The position numbers and the translations under genes are program-made. 64,000 bases of DNA from Ichthyophis bannanicus (lineage: Eukaryota > Chordata > Amphibia > Gymnophiona > Ichthyophiidae). The notes beneath the pieces are model-generated. The model saw only the letters and a program-made list of their open reading frames with translations, had not been told where the DNA came from and made no database searches. The stretch is from positions 1,668,362,800 to 1,668,426,799 of the forward strand of contig CM066031.1 in assembly GCA_033557465.1 (NCBI GenBank), written 5' to 3'. Below are positions 11,400 through 22,475 of the stretch, in pieces. The first letter of the stretch is position 1, and every line of letters begins with the position of its first letter.

Positions 11400-11690
11400 T
11401 TTGGGTGATGCCCATGTGTTGGTGACGCACACAATATGCCACGCATGCGCTGTATCGCACATGTGGCATGCCGTGCCCTACTATGCTGTACAAGCCATGG
11501 CCGCCACATGGCAAACTATCTCTGGGGCCACATGATTACGGCGAATGGCGGCCATGGTGGCTGACTTTAGTTTACAGCATCGCATGCTTTACGCCGTTTG
11601 GCCTGGGCTGCATCTAGTGTACCTTAGCTTTGGGTGCCTTATGATGCGCTTTCAGTGATGCCACGCCTCTCCTTAGGGTATGGGACAAAG
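11400..11690. other. GC-rich segment with short inverted repeat
   Basis: This lies just upstream of the element B start codon, so it may hold its promoter or element terminus. At about 11495-11556 the words CCATGGCCGCCA and TGGCGGCCATGG lie in inverted orientation about 40 bases apart. No coding evidence. Confidence 0.35.
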
Positions 11691-11744
11691 GTTAAAGTGT
11701 ATTAGGCTTAAGCCACTGATTGTAGAGATGTGTCTGACTGTTAC

Positions 11745-11845
11745 AGACACTCATCTTGATGTTGGTGCACTGGGGACTCAAATCCATAAGCAGTGACACT
11801 GAAGGCATTGTATTAACCAGTATGCTATGCCTTTTCTCATAGCAA
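11745..11845 (-). repeat. tRNA-like module (copy 1, far end)
   Basis: On the minus strand this reads a tRNA-like pattern: TAGCATACTGGTTAATAC in the A-box position and GGATTTGAGTCCCC in the B-box position. It corresponds to the tRNA-like arms at 23730-23800 and 34990-35090 in copies 2 and 3. A second, more degenerate module lies at about 12060-12125. Confidence 0.5.
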
Positions 11846-13820
11846 GGGCTGACTACACACCAACTGCAGGTCAACCCGGAAACTGTCAGCTGTGCTTACC
11901 GGGATCGGGTAGACCCCCAGCTAAGGCACTTTACAGGGTACCTTAGGTTTTCCAGCTGAGGTAATGGTTTCTTTTTGGTGGATACACTGATATTTGCTAT
12001 ATGTCTGACTGCTACTGCCATAAAAGGGCATAGCCTACAACAGTCTTACTAAAGGGGGCCCATTGTGTGATTGAACCCATGACCTCTGCCACTGACGTCA
12101 TTGTATTACCCATTGTGATACATCAATGTGTGTTTTGTGCTCCCAATGGCTGGCCACAGCAAGGGTGCGAGTCACTGAACAAACTGCTGTGGTTACGTGG
12201 TTAAGCTGGAACCAGGAATACCCATAATGCAATTCACATGTGGAACAGCAGTGTACATCTGCTCACCAGATGGTGTATGCACCTCTACATCACGTCAGCT
12301 TGGTTGGGGGTACTGAGCGTGCGTCTTACTGCCACTGGGTACCTATTGGCCATGCCAATGTGGCTGTTCTGTGGTCACCCTGAGGGTGATGTGGCGTGCC
12401 GTGCACCAGGTCCACATTACCCGGGTTGGTGGGGGTACTGTTTGCTGCAGGTCACCATCACTACCAGTGTGTGACAGGTATTCTTTGCAGAGATACCACA
12501 GAACTTTCTGTGTTTGTCATCGCCAGTCATGTCTGGTCCTTGTGGACCATGATACACCTAGTATAGTGTTTTTCCAGTGTGTTTGGCATGGGCACAGGTT
12601 CAGGGAGCAGGTGTGTGTCAGGACTCACATGATGGTGATGTACATCGCAAACGACCCTCACTGGGCCTGAGTGGGGGACATAATATGGCCCCAACAGACC
12701 TGCACTCTCACCAGTTGCAATGGGGGCAGTGGAGGTACAAGATGACGGGCTGTGGGCCAGGAACCCCAGTCCAGCTAGAGAACACACAGCTGATGCAGAT
12801 CTGCACTTGTGACAGGGCCACTGGCAGACAGGTAGTCTGCCTGGTCAGCTCAGCTGCCCCCACCATGATCTGACATTCAACAGCAGCAGCCAGTCAGTCT
12901 GCACCCTGCAAGGTGTTGCAGCCATACACATGCTAACTGCAGACAGTCTGCTAGCCAATACATAGTGCATGTTCATACAGGAACTTTGTGCACCCAGATG
13001 TGGGAATTGGCACAAGCACCAAGCAGGTTTGTCAGTAATTGTGCACCGGAAATAGGAACACACAAATATCACTTGACAGAAACACTGTATGGCACTGTGT
13101 GTGTACATGGACGTGCCATGGTCACTGCTCAGTCAGAGTGAGAGTGACCTCTCAGCATGACATGCTGTGGCCAATTTGTCGTTGCAGGTGGTGTTTGTGC
13201 AGTACATTAACTGAGCCATTGCCCTGTGCCCTGTGCACCTGCATCCTGCCCAGACTGCCCTGTTGGGCCCATACCCACAATCCCTTGCTCCTCATTATGC
13301 ACATTGGCAGGCTTACGCTTGAAACTGTGCATGCATTGTGTGCTCTGTAATGTGTGGACACCTACAAAACACTGGTTAGACATATATACCCTCCCACACC
13401 TAATTCTGCTTTGTGCAAAGATTGAGGTGGTTGCCAGCCCTGGCTGCCACACTAGTCCTGGGCACAGTGCAGGCAGTGTGACAGAGCGCTATACTGGCAG
13501 GGTCACTCTCCAGGGTGGTAAACACTGTCATAAACAACTTTGGGAACACACTCCACATATATCTGCAAGCTTGCTATGCTGAATCTGTGTTAACAAATTT
13601 TGTAACAATTTGGATTTATCATCTGACATTATTCAGAGCAACCTTTTCATATATATGCAATGTGTTTTCATGTTGATGACGGCATTGGTAGGGCGTGCAG
13701 GTGCTATCGGTGTTAGCTGCTGCTCCGCACAGGGCCCCACAGCCTGATTCTCCATGAGGTTTTTGGTGGTGGAGCCTGTGGGTGTCTGTGTTTGTTCCCC
13801 TGTTGGCCGGTGCCCTAGAG

Positions 13821-14013
13821 CACCGTTTCCCATATCCGGTCCTGGTGGGCCTGACACAATTCAGGTTCCCGGGCTGTTCCTATGGAATATGCACGTGAAA
13901 CATTTGCATACAATGGGGGGGTGCATGCAAATGCATCACATGCATATTTCTTTGGGACAGCCTGACAGCCTGCATGGTGTTTGCCCCTCCAGGACTGGAG
14001 TTGGGAACCTGTG
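13821..14013. mobile_element. hAT MITE in copy 1, first duplicate
   Basis: A 193-base near-palindromic insert bounded by CACCGTTTCC and GGAACCTGTG. It is flanked by CCCTAGAG on the left and CTCTAGAA on the right, a degraded 8-base target-site duplication. The same MITE lies at the same place in all other Harbinger copies of the window, so it inserted before they dispersed. Confidence 0.7.
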
Positions 14014-14368
14014 CTCTAGAAGGTGTACATGTGTACGGTGTATGTGGTCTGTAGGGCAAAATATTGGGACATAGTCTGCAGGAGCACCAGCTGGGACTTG
14101 AACCTATGACCTTCTGCCTAAGAGCACACTGGCTATGTGTACTGCACCACACTGTTGCCACAGAGGCAAGTCATTCCCTGGGGATACCATGACTGTCCGT
14201 CAGACAGCCCTTGTCTGTTGCACTGCACGCCACCCACCGAAACAGGCCTTGGGCTTGGTCTGGTGTGGCCAGATGCCACTGCCCCCTACACCACCAGCAC
14301 GCCTCCCCCATGTTTCTTTACTATAGCAGTGAACACTGAATGCTGCAACAGAAGGTTTGCTCCCTCTA

Positions 14369-14426
14369 AAGACCCCCTGAAGAAGGCTTTTGAGCCGAAA
14401 CGCATTGGGGCTAATAAAGGGGTTCA
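14369..14426 (+). other. Hammerhead-ribozyme-like core (degenerate)
   Basis: The sequence has the ordered words CTGAAGA, a GGC/GCC stem with a TTTTGA loop, and GAAAC, as in hammerhead ribozyme cores. GACCCC upstream can pair with GGGGTT downstream as a stem I. Stem III and the spacing to the cleavage triplet are poor (CTA followed by five unpaired bases), so I infer a decayed or coincidental hammerhead. Such motifs are known from Penelope-like retroelements and animal retrozymes. It lies in the spacer between the two duplicated segments. Confidence 0.35.
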
Positions 14427-14616
14427 CCTGCATTGAACATTTGCCAGTCTTTTTTGTGTCTGCTCTTTGGTTTTCCTTTTCTTTCTAAGGTTTACAGATG
14501 CAACTAGTGATAGCTGCTGCTCCGTGCAGGGCACAACAGCCTGCCTCTCCATGAGGCTTTGCAGAGTGGCGCCCGTGGGTGTGGGTGTCTGTGCCTCTGT
14601 TGACCAGTGCTCTGGG

Positions 14617-14808
14617 CAAAGGTTCCAGACTCCGGCCCTGGTGTGGCAAACACGATTCTGGTTTCCTGGCTGTCCCTCATGATTATGCATGGGGTAAATT
14701 TGTATACAATGGGAGCAGTGCATGCAAATGCATCTCATGCATATTTCTTTTGGACAGCCTGACAGCCTGCATGGTGTTTGACCTGAGGACTGGAGTTGGT
14801 AACCTGTG
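14617..14808. mobile_element. hAT MITE in copy 1, second duplicate
   Basis: Second copy of the same MITE, bounded by CAAAGGTTCC and GGTAACCTGTG. The flanks are GCTCTGGG on both sides, a different 8-mer from the CCCTAGAG flanks of copies 2 and 3. The overlap of the last base with the duplication leaves the exact right end uncertain by one base. Confidence 0.65.
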
Positions 14809-15989
14809 CTCTGGGAGGTGGACATGTGTATGGTGTATGTGGTCGGTGGGGTAAAATATTGGGACATAGTCTGCAGGGGCCCCAACTGGGATCTGAACCT
14901 GTGACCTTCTGCCTCAGAGCACACTGCCTATGTGTACTGCACCAAACTGTTGTCACAGAGGCATTTTGTTCCCTGGGGATCCCATGACTGTTCTTCATAC
15001 ACACCTTTTCTGTTGGACTGCATGCTACCCACCTGAGTGGGGCTTGGCCCTGGTCTGCTATGGGCAGATGCCACTGCCCCCTCAGCCACCAGCACCGCTC
15101 CACCACCATGCTGGCATGGCCCTATGCCAGTGGTGCGCATTCCCAGGCCATCTAGTGTGCTGGTAGGCGGCTGCCTATGGTGTGGGGTCTGAGGTAGGGG
15201 TGTCTACATAGACATCCGCACTTCCCCCCAGCACCTTCTGCCACTGCTATGTGTCCTTTGGGGTAACTGCTGGTTGGTGTCCCCTGGGACACTATGGCAC
15301 TCACACTCGGGCCTGTTGAACCCTGGTCAGTTGCTGTCTTGCTGCTATTCGGTTTGTGCCTTGCTATGTGTCACCTAGGCATCTGCCTATTCCGCACTGT
15401 GCCCCGGCTGGGCCACTGCATGTGCTGCCTACAGCCCCCTGTACCCCATTTACATCAACACCATGTTGCCTTTTCCTACATGGACACTCTGCTGTTGCTG
15501 CAGATGTGTACGCCACATCTGCAAGTTGCCCAATGCATACAACACTAACCCCTCCTCAACACTGTTTCAGTATTGTTACATTCACTTTGTGGGGGGAATG
15601 TGACTTGACACTTCCAGAATTGCAATCCTCGGTTTTATTCTTTATATGTGGTGTTGATTTCGGTTTTTCTATATTGTTTCGCTTGGCCAGCTTTGTGTTT
15701 CTGATTTCACTTCTGGTTCTCGTCATTTTATATGGGTTTTGCATCTTTGGTTGCTGCACATGTATCACTACTATCACTTTTCTGGGTCTCCCTGCCTTTG
15801 CTGTACATTGCTGACTGAAATGGTTTCTCTCTCCTGCAAATGTGCCTCTAACATCAGGTTTTCACTGGCGGCTAATTTTCTGGTCTTCAGATGCCGGCAT
15901 TAGTGTAGCAGGCATCTCTCCCTGCCCACCCCCCACCCCCGCCCATTGACCTCTTCTCTCCGCCCTCTGCGTGCCTTAACGCCACCGGA

Positions 15990-16069
15990 GACATTATCGC
16001 GTGATAACGTTACGTATCATGCGATAATGTCGCCGCTGCTACGTTAAGACGGTTTAGTAAACATACCCC
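15990..16069 (-). repeat. Harbinger terminal repeat with subterminal CpG palindromes
   Basis: From the end inward on the minus strand: GGGGTATGTTTACTAAACC, then words built on ATCGCGTGATA and ATCATGCGATAAT. These palindromic CpG words recur near the ends of copies 2 and 3 and are candidates for transposase or partner-protein binding. The flanking base triplet is TAG, not the expected TTA. Confidence 0.6.
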
Positions 16070-16111
16070 TAGGAGTGCTAGTGGGAATCAAACCCTGGTC
16101 TCTTGGTTCCT

Positions 16112-16445
16112 AATTTTATTTATTTATTTTTATTTTATTACAATTTCTTATATACCGCGCTATTCGGTATCAGCACGGTTTACATCATAACACAATTACC
16201 ATAACAATCTGTCTGGTTTTACATCGAACGGGAGTGCAAACTTGGATAACAGGGGTTAACTATATACATGAGATATTTACACGGAACAAGGTTAGGTAAA
16301 AATCACATAACGAGTGTAAGGGTCTTTCTAGAGTGGGTCATTTCTTCAGAGGGATATCTAGGTTCAATTGCTGGTTGGGTAGTATTGGAGGAAAAGGTGG
16401 GATTTGAGTGCCTTCCTGAACTGATATAGGTCGGCAATGGCTACT
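16112..16445 (-). mobile_element. L2 LINE 3' end fragment
   Basis: The left end is a TTATTTATTTATT tail, reverse-complement of (AAATAAATA)n. It is followed by TATACCGCGCTATTCGG and CACGGTTTACAT, the same 3' end as the L2 copies at 49226 and 56437. Only the 3' untranslated end is present. Confidence 0.75.
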
Positions 16446-16484
16446 CCTCCACTCCATGCTTGGTGTTCTAGAATATTTACAGCA

Positions 16485-16802
16485 CTGATTTTTTACAGAT
16501 AGAGATGGTGCAGTGTGAGTTCTTGGACTTTGTACTGGTTAGGTCATGGTACCTCAGGCCGGAGTTTCAAATCCCACCTGGGGACAGCAATCCCAGGCCG
16601 GAAGGCCTGGGGTTTCTAGTCCTATAGGCACTTCTTGTGGCCTTGGGCAAGCCACTTAACCCTCTGTTGCCTCAAGTACACATAGATTGTGAGCCCTTTG
16701 GGAACAAGGGAATGTATCCAGTACCTGTTTGTAGTGATTACATAATGTAAACCACTTTGATTGAAGGATAAGGCGGTATAGAAAACTGGTTAAATAAATA
16801 AG
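16485..16802 (+). mobile_element. tRNA-headed SINE with L2-like tail
   Basis: This is the plus-strand version of the SINE at 8707. A degenerate A-box region (TACTGGTTAGG) is followed by a B box (GTTTCAAATCC), the shared GGGGTTTCTAGTCC segment, CTTGGGCAAGCCACTTAACC, and an L2-like tail (GTAAACCACTTTGATTG) ending in TTAAATAAATAAG. Confidence 0.8.
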
Positions 16803-16874
16803 CATATTGTTTTACTACCAGAATTTTTTTTTCTCATTTTATATCTTCCCTCTTTATCATTAATTTGGTTATGG

Positions 16875-16968
16875 CATTGACCAAATAAATGCAGTATGCA
16901 AATATTTATGCAAATGAGGCCCCGTTATGAGTCTCTGCACATGGTCCCACACCTCCTTTGGGCCATCT
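16875..16968 (+). mobile_element. Right-end fragment of the 36941-43483 hAT family
   Basis: The words ATGCAAATATTTATGCAAAT, GAGGCCCCG, GAGTCTC.GCACATGG and TTGGGCC..C.CTG occur in the same order as at the right end of the large hAT element (43390-43483). Only the terminal 90 or so bases are recognisable here. Confidence 0.6.
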
Positions 16969-17043
16969 CTGTTAGGGAATGATGCGGACGGGAGGTTCCT
17001 CTCACTCAGAACACTGGCCAGATAATTGCCCCAAGAAAAAAGA

Positions 17044-17111
17044 ATGCAATTTATATTCCAAGGTTATATAATGACTTGCTCATTATATAGCCTTGGAATA
17101 TAAATTGCATG
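17044..17111. repeat. Perfect short hairpin
   Basis: ATGCAATTTATATTCCAAGG and its reverse complement flank a short loop around GACTTGCTC. The arms are about 30 bases each and include TTATATAATGA / CATTATATAG. The rest of 16970-17860 is AT-rich with no recognised gene. Confidence 0.7.
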
Positions 17112-17862
17112 GCAGTAGGCAGCACTATATAGTCCACAAACCAAAACCAATAGGTCATGAGATAATTCAAAGCTGCCAAAACACAAACAAGCCTCACAGT
17201 AATAATGGTACAACATTATTGTGCTCCTTAATTACTCCGTGATTTAATGGAAGAAAAAGACCTCAGAACTTTACTGTGGAATTGCCTTTGGTATTAGTTA
17301 TTATCTCTGGCCAAAATACCTCCTCGATATCTAATTCAAAATACACTTAAATATACTTTAATGCAAAACTCAAAATGATACTTAATAGCTTTTAGAACCC
17401 ATATAAATAGATTGAAAAAAATTAAGTGCCCAAAATCTGTACAACTGAGTTCAACAAAGTCAGGATTCCAAAGTCCAAGGTGGCTCACATTTTACTAAAA
17501 TCTTCCTCAGGAGCTCCAATTCCAAACACGCTCAAAATGATTCATTCCTCTCTGGCATTTTGGGCATTCAAGAATGGGTACCTATTTAAATAAGCTCTGT
17601 AAGCTAGTTATTATTTTGATTTTGTATCAATCGCCTTTTCTTCCTTCTACCAGAACTGCCCCACCCCCCTTGTTATTGCTGCTGAAGTTGCAGCCTCCTT
17701 ACTATTGCTCAGGCCTACAGCACAGCTGTCAGTGTGGGTGTGGGGCCTTTGGCCTACAATGCCCCACCATATCTCTTTAAATGCAGACTTCCTCTGCCTG
17801 AACCATCATTAAAATCATCATTAAAATCCTCTGCCTGAACTATCATTAAAATCATCTCTAAT

Positions 17863-19216
17863 ACCTGAAGATTGGAGGATCGCCAATGTAACACCAATTT
17901 TTAAAAAGGGTTCCAGGGGTGATCCAGGAAACTACAGACCGGTGAGCCTGACGTCAATACCGGGAAAAATGATAGAAACCATCATAAAGAATAAAATTAC
18001 TCAGCATGTAGATAGTCATGAACTAATGAGAGACAGTCAACATGGCTTTAGACAAGGAAGATCTTGTCTTACTAATCTGTTATGTTTTTTTGAAGGAGTG
18101 AATAATCAGGTGGACAAAGGTGAGTCGGTTGATATTGTGTATCTGGACTTTCAGAAAGCCTTTGACAAGGTCCCTCATGAGAGACTTTTGGCAAAACTAA
18201 AGAGCCATGGGATAGGAGGCAGTGTACTATTGTGGATCAGGAACTGGTTAAAAGATAGAAAGCAGAGGGTAGGGCTAAATGGCCAATTTTCCCAATGGAG
18301 AAAGGTGAATAGTGGTGTACCCCAGGGATCTGTGCTGGGTCCGCTGCTTTTTGACATATTCATAAATGACCTGGAAAGTGGAATAACGAGTGAGGTTATC
18401 AAATTTGCAGATGACACAAAACTATTTAAAGTTGTTAAAACCCAAGAGGATTGTGGAAAATTGCAAGAGGATCTTGATAAATTGGAAGACTGGGCATCAA
18501 AATGGCAGATGAAATTTAATGTGGACAAGTGCAAGGTTATGCACCTAGGGAAGAACAACCCAAACTATGGTTACACGATGCAAGGTTCCACATTAGGAAC
18601 CACCACCCAGGAAAAAGATTTAGGCGTCATTGTGGATACCATGTTAAAACCCTCGGCCCAGTGTGCAGCGGCAGCCAAGAGAGCAAATAGAATGCTAGGT
18701 ATGATAAGGAAAGGAATGGAAAATAAAACAAAGGATATTATAATGCCTCTATATCGTTCCATGGTGAGACCCCACCTTGAATATTGTGTGCAATTCTGGT
18801 CGCCGTATCTTAAAAAGGATATAGAGTTATTAGAAAAGGTTCAGAGAAGAGCCACCAAAATGGTAAAGGGGATGGAAGGATACTCCTATGAAGAAAGGCT
18901 AAAAAGGTTAGGGCTCTTTAACCTGGAAAAGAGACGGCTGAGGGGAGATATGATAGAAGTCTATAAATTAATGAGCGGAGTGGAACGGGTAAACGTAGAT
19001 TGGTTTACCTTATCAGAATATAGAAAGACTAGGGGACATGCAATGAAGCTACAGGGTAAACTATTTAAGACTAATAAAAGAAATTATTTTTTCACTCAAC
19101 GTGTAATCAAACTCTGGAATTTGTTACCGGAGGATGTAGTAAAGGCTGTTAGTGTAGCTGGGTTTAAAAAAGGTTTGGACAAGTTCCTGGAGGAAAGGTC
19201 CATAAGCCATTATTAA
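17863..19216 (+). pseudogene. CR1 reverse transcriptase, C-terminal about 450 residues
   Basis: This is the RT part of CR1 ORF2, which copies element RNA onto a nicked chromosomal target. The frame is open from the truncation point to the stop at 19214-19216. It has EDWRIANVTPIFKKG, then HGFRQGRSCLTNLL, VYLDFQKAFDKVPH with the first catalytic Asp, SGVPQGSVLGPLLF, and KFADDTKLF with the catalytic Asp pair about 155 residues after the 17942 codon. The C-terminal MPLYRSMVRPHLEYC and FTQRVIKLWNLLPEDV blocks follow. It has no native start because the endonuclease and ORF1 are missing. It is intact as far as it goes, so the insertion is fairly recent. Confidence 0.9.
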
Positions 19217-19394
19217 GAAGGGACCCAGGATATCAATGCTTGAACCAATACAAGCATTGTGGAACCTGTGTCCCTTGGGGAAACTGCTAGGTACGTATGA
19301 CCTAGATTGGCCACTGTTGGAAACAGAATACTGGGCTTGATGGACCTTGGTCTGACCCAGTATGGCATATCTTATGTTCTTATGTTCTTATAAG
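17863..19394 (+). mobile_element. CR1/L3-type LINE, 5'-truncated copy 1
   Basis: This 5'-truncated non-LTR retrotransposon begins inside the reverse transcriptase and ends in the family 3' terminus. The last 170 bases carry GGGCTTGATGGACCTTGG and then repeats of the octamer TTATGTTC, the tandem 3' end typical of CR1 elements. Four other pieces of the same family lie at 24005, 33318, 35266 and 47031 (minus). No clear target-site duplication. Confidence 0.9.
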
Positions 19395-19920
19395 GTGCCA
19401 CCTAGATAGGATTTTAGAGTGATGGTGAGGAGCTAGCTATCTTGGTACATATGGGAGCCAATAGCATAGGAAAGTGCAGGGGGAGGTTCTGGAAGCCAAA
19501 TTTAAGCTTTTAGGTTGAAATCCAAAATCATCGGGGTAGCATTCTAATAAATGATACTCATTCTATGAGCAGAACCCAAGAGGTAGGTGGCGCTCTGGAA
19601 TCCTAATGCATGGATTCAATTTTTATCCAATGTTCACTGTATATAGTTCTATGTGAACAAATTGGTATTTTAATGTTCTATGTAAACCACTTTGATCTGG
19701 TGAAAAGCAGTATATAAACAATGTTAAATAAATAAATGGATAAGGCAATGGTGCAGGGAAAAGAGATTCAGATTTATTAGGAAGAGGGCAACATTCTGGG
19801 GAAGGGGAAACTATTTCAAAAAGATGGGCTCCTCCTTAGCCAGAATGGGACTATGCTGTGTCATTAATCTTTTAAAAAATGGATAAAGTAACTTTTAAAC
19901 TAGATCATGAGGGAAAGCTG
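19395..19920 (+). pseudogene. CR1-type ORF1 (esterase-like) fragment split by a SINE/L2 tail
   Basis: Just after CR1 copy 1, the frame around 19425-19500 reads AILVHMGANSIGKCRG, matching the VHVGTN-type motif of SGNH esterase-like CR1 ORF1 proteins. An L2/SINE-like tail (about 19610-19738, GTAAACCACTTTGATCTGG to AATAAATAAA) interrupts it. Beyond, about 19739-19880, the sequence resumes with a segment resembling the esterase C-terminus. Many stops. Confidence 0.5.
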
Positions 19921-20917
19921 ATGGTCACACTCGGAGCACATGGTTCAAAATAAGGTATCTTCTTAAGATACTGGCAAAATGCAAAAGTTTGAATATCCTG
20001 ATAGGTTATAATAAAAGCTCAGGAATATTTATAGATAAATGATTCCAAATTACCCCCATTAATTGCTATGCACATTGGAGGTCATTCTAAATCTCAAAAA
20101 GGCAGTATGTACGTGCAGGGGAGATGGAATTTGGCTGAAAAAGCCCAAACCGTATGCTGGAACCTGCCTCCCATGTACGTACAAGGCACAAACACGGAGA
20201 TCTCAGGATGTAGCCAAGAGGGGCAGAACGGGGGCCTGGTTTGCTGGTGAGACGTACACAGCGTATTACAGAAGCACCCGTGTACATCTGTGCTGTCCCC
20301 TGCTGACTCAGAACTTAGACCTGCTAAAACAAGGAATAAGACCGGTACTTCAAAATATCTCTGCAGTGTTTGCCTGGCGCTAGTGAGTAGAATGCCTCCA
20401 GCCAGTGTGACTGCAGGTTGTAAAACATACAGAGACTTAATTCTCAAGTAAGTATTGCAGGGGTAGGAGATAACGTTATGCTCAGTGGCATTATTCTCCA
20501 TCCCAAAGCAGGAGTCTATCAGAACAATAGTGAGTATGCTGTCTATGCTGTCAGGTACAGCCTGGGCTAAAAGATCCATACCGGAGTAACCCGACAATGC
20601 CAATGATCTGTTAAGTGGGACTGTTGATGCCAGAACTCGAGTGTGTATGCAACAGGGATTTGGCTGAGTGAGACTGGGGGAACAGTGATGTAGGCTTGGC
20701 ACTCCATGCTTTTCTGGCATCTCTGCTGTCATGTATGACCATATATGCATTTCCCCATGTGGTCATGGCATGCACTGGGACCCCCTAGCAATGTCCTGGC
20801 CATATAGGGGACTAGAGGATGGTCTAGTATGCATCCCCATGCAGACATCATTGGTATGCTTGCCAGCAAACAACTGTGAGTGAGCACAGCAGCTGCTGAG
20901 CTGCCCGTTTAAATGGT
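19921..20917. other. Unassigned sequence
   Basis: This kilobase has mixed composition with a 218-codon open frame on the minus strand (20094-20750) that resembles no family I know. It may be CR1 5' sequence or another decayed element. No splice-like or promoter structure stood out. Confidence 0.35.
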
Positions 20918-20935
20918 GGGGGGGGGGGGGGGGGG
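20918..20935 (+). repeat. Run of 18 G
   Basis: An uninterrupted G homopolymer marks the left edge of recognisable homology between Harbinger copy 2 and copy 3. Copy 3 has a shorter G run at the matching place (25095-25100). It may be a breakpoint, and its length is uncertain in any assembly. Confidence 0.8.
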
Positions 20936-21209
20936 AAGCGCGCATGTCCATGTAGGCACCCCTACCCGAGAACCCACACCATAGACAGCTGCCTACCGGC
21001 ATACTGGATGGCCTGGGACTGCGCACCACCAGCACCACTGGCATAATGGCATGGCAGCATGGTGGCGGAGGGGTGTTGGTGGCATCTGCCCACAGCAGAC
21101 CATTGCCTAGCCCCATTTAGGTGGGTGCCGTGCACTGCAACAGACAGGGTCTATCTGATGAATAGTCATGGTATCCTCAGGGAAAGAGCTGTCCCTGTGG
21201 TGACTGTGT

Positions 21210-21290
21210 GGTGCAGTACACACAGCCAGTGTGTTCATGAGCAGAAGGTCACAAGTTCAAGTCCCAGCTGTGGCTCCTGCCAACCCAGTC
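21210..21290 (+). repeat. tRNA-like module (copy 2, left)
   Basis: TGGTGCAGTACACA in the A-box position and AGTTCAAGTCCC in the B-box position resemble an internal Pol III promoter. The same module lies at 25385-25470 in copy 3 and, inverted, at about 42440-42545 in copy 4 and twice in copy 1. Confidence 0.5.
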
Positions 21291-21422
21291 CCCATATTTT
21301 ACCCAGGACTAAACCGTGGTAATAAAGATGAAACCTTTATTGCAGATAAAATAAATGTGCCTGAAATGCCTATATTTTGCCCTACAGAGCACAGACACCA
21401 TAAACATGTGCAATCCCTAGAG

Positions 21423-21614
21423 CAGAGTTTCCCAACTGCAGTCCTGGAGGTCCAAACACCATTCAGGTTTCATGCTGTCCCTAATAAATATGCCTGTGCT
21501 GCATTAGTATGCGCCGCCCCACTGTATGCAAATGTATCTCATGCATATTCATTAGGGACAGCATGAAAACCTGAACAGTATTTGGCCCACCTGGACTGGA
21601 GTTGGGAACCTCTG
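21423..21614. mobile_element. hAT MITE in Harbinger copy 2
   Basis: A 192-base near-palindrome with CAGAG...CTCTG ends, flanked by a perfect 8-base duplication CCCTAGAG (21415-21422 and 21615-21622). Terminal CA..TG and 8-base duplications are hAT hallmarks. The two halves share AGGTTTCATGCTGTCCCTAA in inverted form. Confidence 0.85.
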
Positions 21615-22459
21615 CCCTAGAGCAGCGGCCAACAGGGGCATAAACACCCATACCCACAGGCTCCACTATCCAAAGCCTCATGGAGAGTCAGGCTGTTGGG
21701 CCCTGCGTGCAGCAGCATCTCCCAATACTAGCACTTGCATACCTTAGCAATGCCGCCGTAAACTTGGGAATATGTTATATATGTATCAAAAGGTTGCTAT
21801 GATTAATGGCAGATAGCAATTCCTAAGTTAAGCACAATTTGCTGATAGAGCTGCATCATAGCAACCTTTCTGATATCTGTGGAGTGTGTTTCAGTTTTGG
21901 TTTCTGACAGTGTTTACCACCCCGGGGAGTGACCCCAACAGTATTGCATACCATATGCATGCCTGCACTGTGCCCAGGACTGATGTGGTGGCCAGGGCTG
22001 CCAAAAGTCTCTATATTTGCACAATGCTGGCATAGGTGTGGGAGTGTGTGTCTGTCTATCTGTGTGTTGTGGCTGCCTACACCTTACCGAGCCCACACTG
22101 CTTGCACTGTTTCCAGTGTTAGCCTGCCAATGTGCATAATGAGGAGCAAGGTACTGTGGGTATGGCCTGGACAGGGTAGCCTGGGCAGGATGCATCTGCA
22201 CAGGGCATAGGGCATTGGCTGGGACATTGTAGTGCCCAGCCACCACCTGCACGGACAGGGTGGCCACAGCATGTTGTGCTGGGAGGTCACTCTCACCCTT
22301 ACTGAGCAGTGACCATGGCATGGCTAGGTTCCCCCATAGTGCTATATTGTATTTCTCTCAAGTGATATTTTTGGGTTCTTTTTTTTTCTGGGGCCCAATC
22401 ACTGACTTATCTGCTTGGTGTGTGTGCTCACATCCCAGTTTTGTGTGCACGCTTCTTCT

Positions 22460-22475
22460 CCAGGAACATGCACTA
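22460..22475 (+). other. Empty target site equivalent to the DIRS insertion in copy 3
   Basis: Here the element reads CTCCAGGAA directly joined to CATGCACTATG. In copy 3 these two words are separated by 5664 bases of DIRS sequence (26564-32227). The site therefore shows the pre-insertion state and fixes the DIRS ends without any target duplication. Confidence 0.9.

Larger units (their letters stand above)
13680..15125. repeat. Tandem segmental duplication inside Harbinger copy 1
   Basis: The segment about 13680-14315 is repeated at about 14490-15125, sharing the order: AGCTGCTGCTCCG, MITE, GGTGTATGTGGTC, tRNA-like module, ATGCCACTGCCCCCT. The two copies differ at many sites, so the duplication is old. 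The roughly 175 bases between them hold AT-rich sequence not seen in the other Harbinger copies. Confidence 0.75.
11690..16069 (-). mobile_element. Non-autonomous PIF/Harbinger-like element, copy 1
   Basis: The right end is a terminal repeat reading, on the minus strand, GGGGTATGTTTACTAAACC from 16069 inward. Inward from it come the same blocks as in copies 2-4, in inverted order. These include the CpG-rich subterminal palindromes (15990-16050), a tRNA-like B-box module (about 14890-14930), a hAT MITE, a block near 13100-13200 (CTGCTCAGTCAGAGTGAGAG) and tRNA-like modules near the far end. The far terminal repeat could not be found, so the left boundary is approximate. No transposase is encoded. 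Part of the body is tandemly duplicated. Confidence 0.65.

Noticed and set aside
11400..11690. Left terminal repeat of Harbinger copy 1
   Set aside because: No TTTACTAAAC-like word followed by GGGG/CCCC was found. CTTTAGTTTACAGC near 11564 is similar only over a few bases.
20094..20750. 218-codon minus-strand frame as a host exon
   Set aside because: No domain, splice or composition evidence supports it; it overlaps other open frames in sequence flanked by LINE remains.
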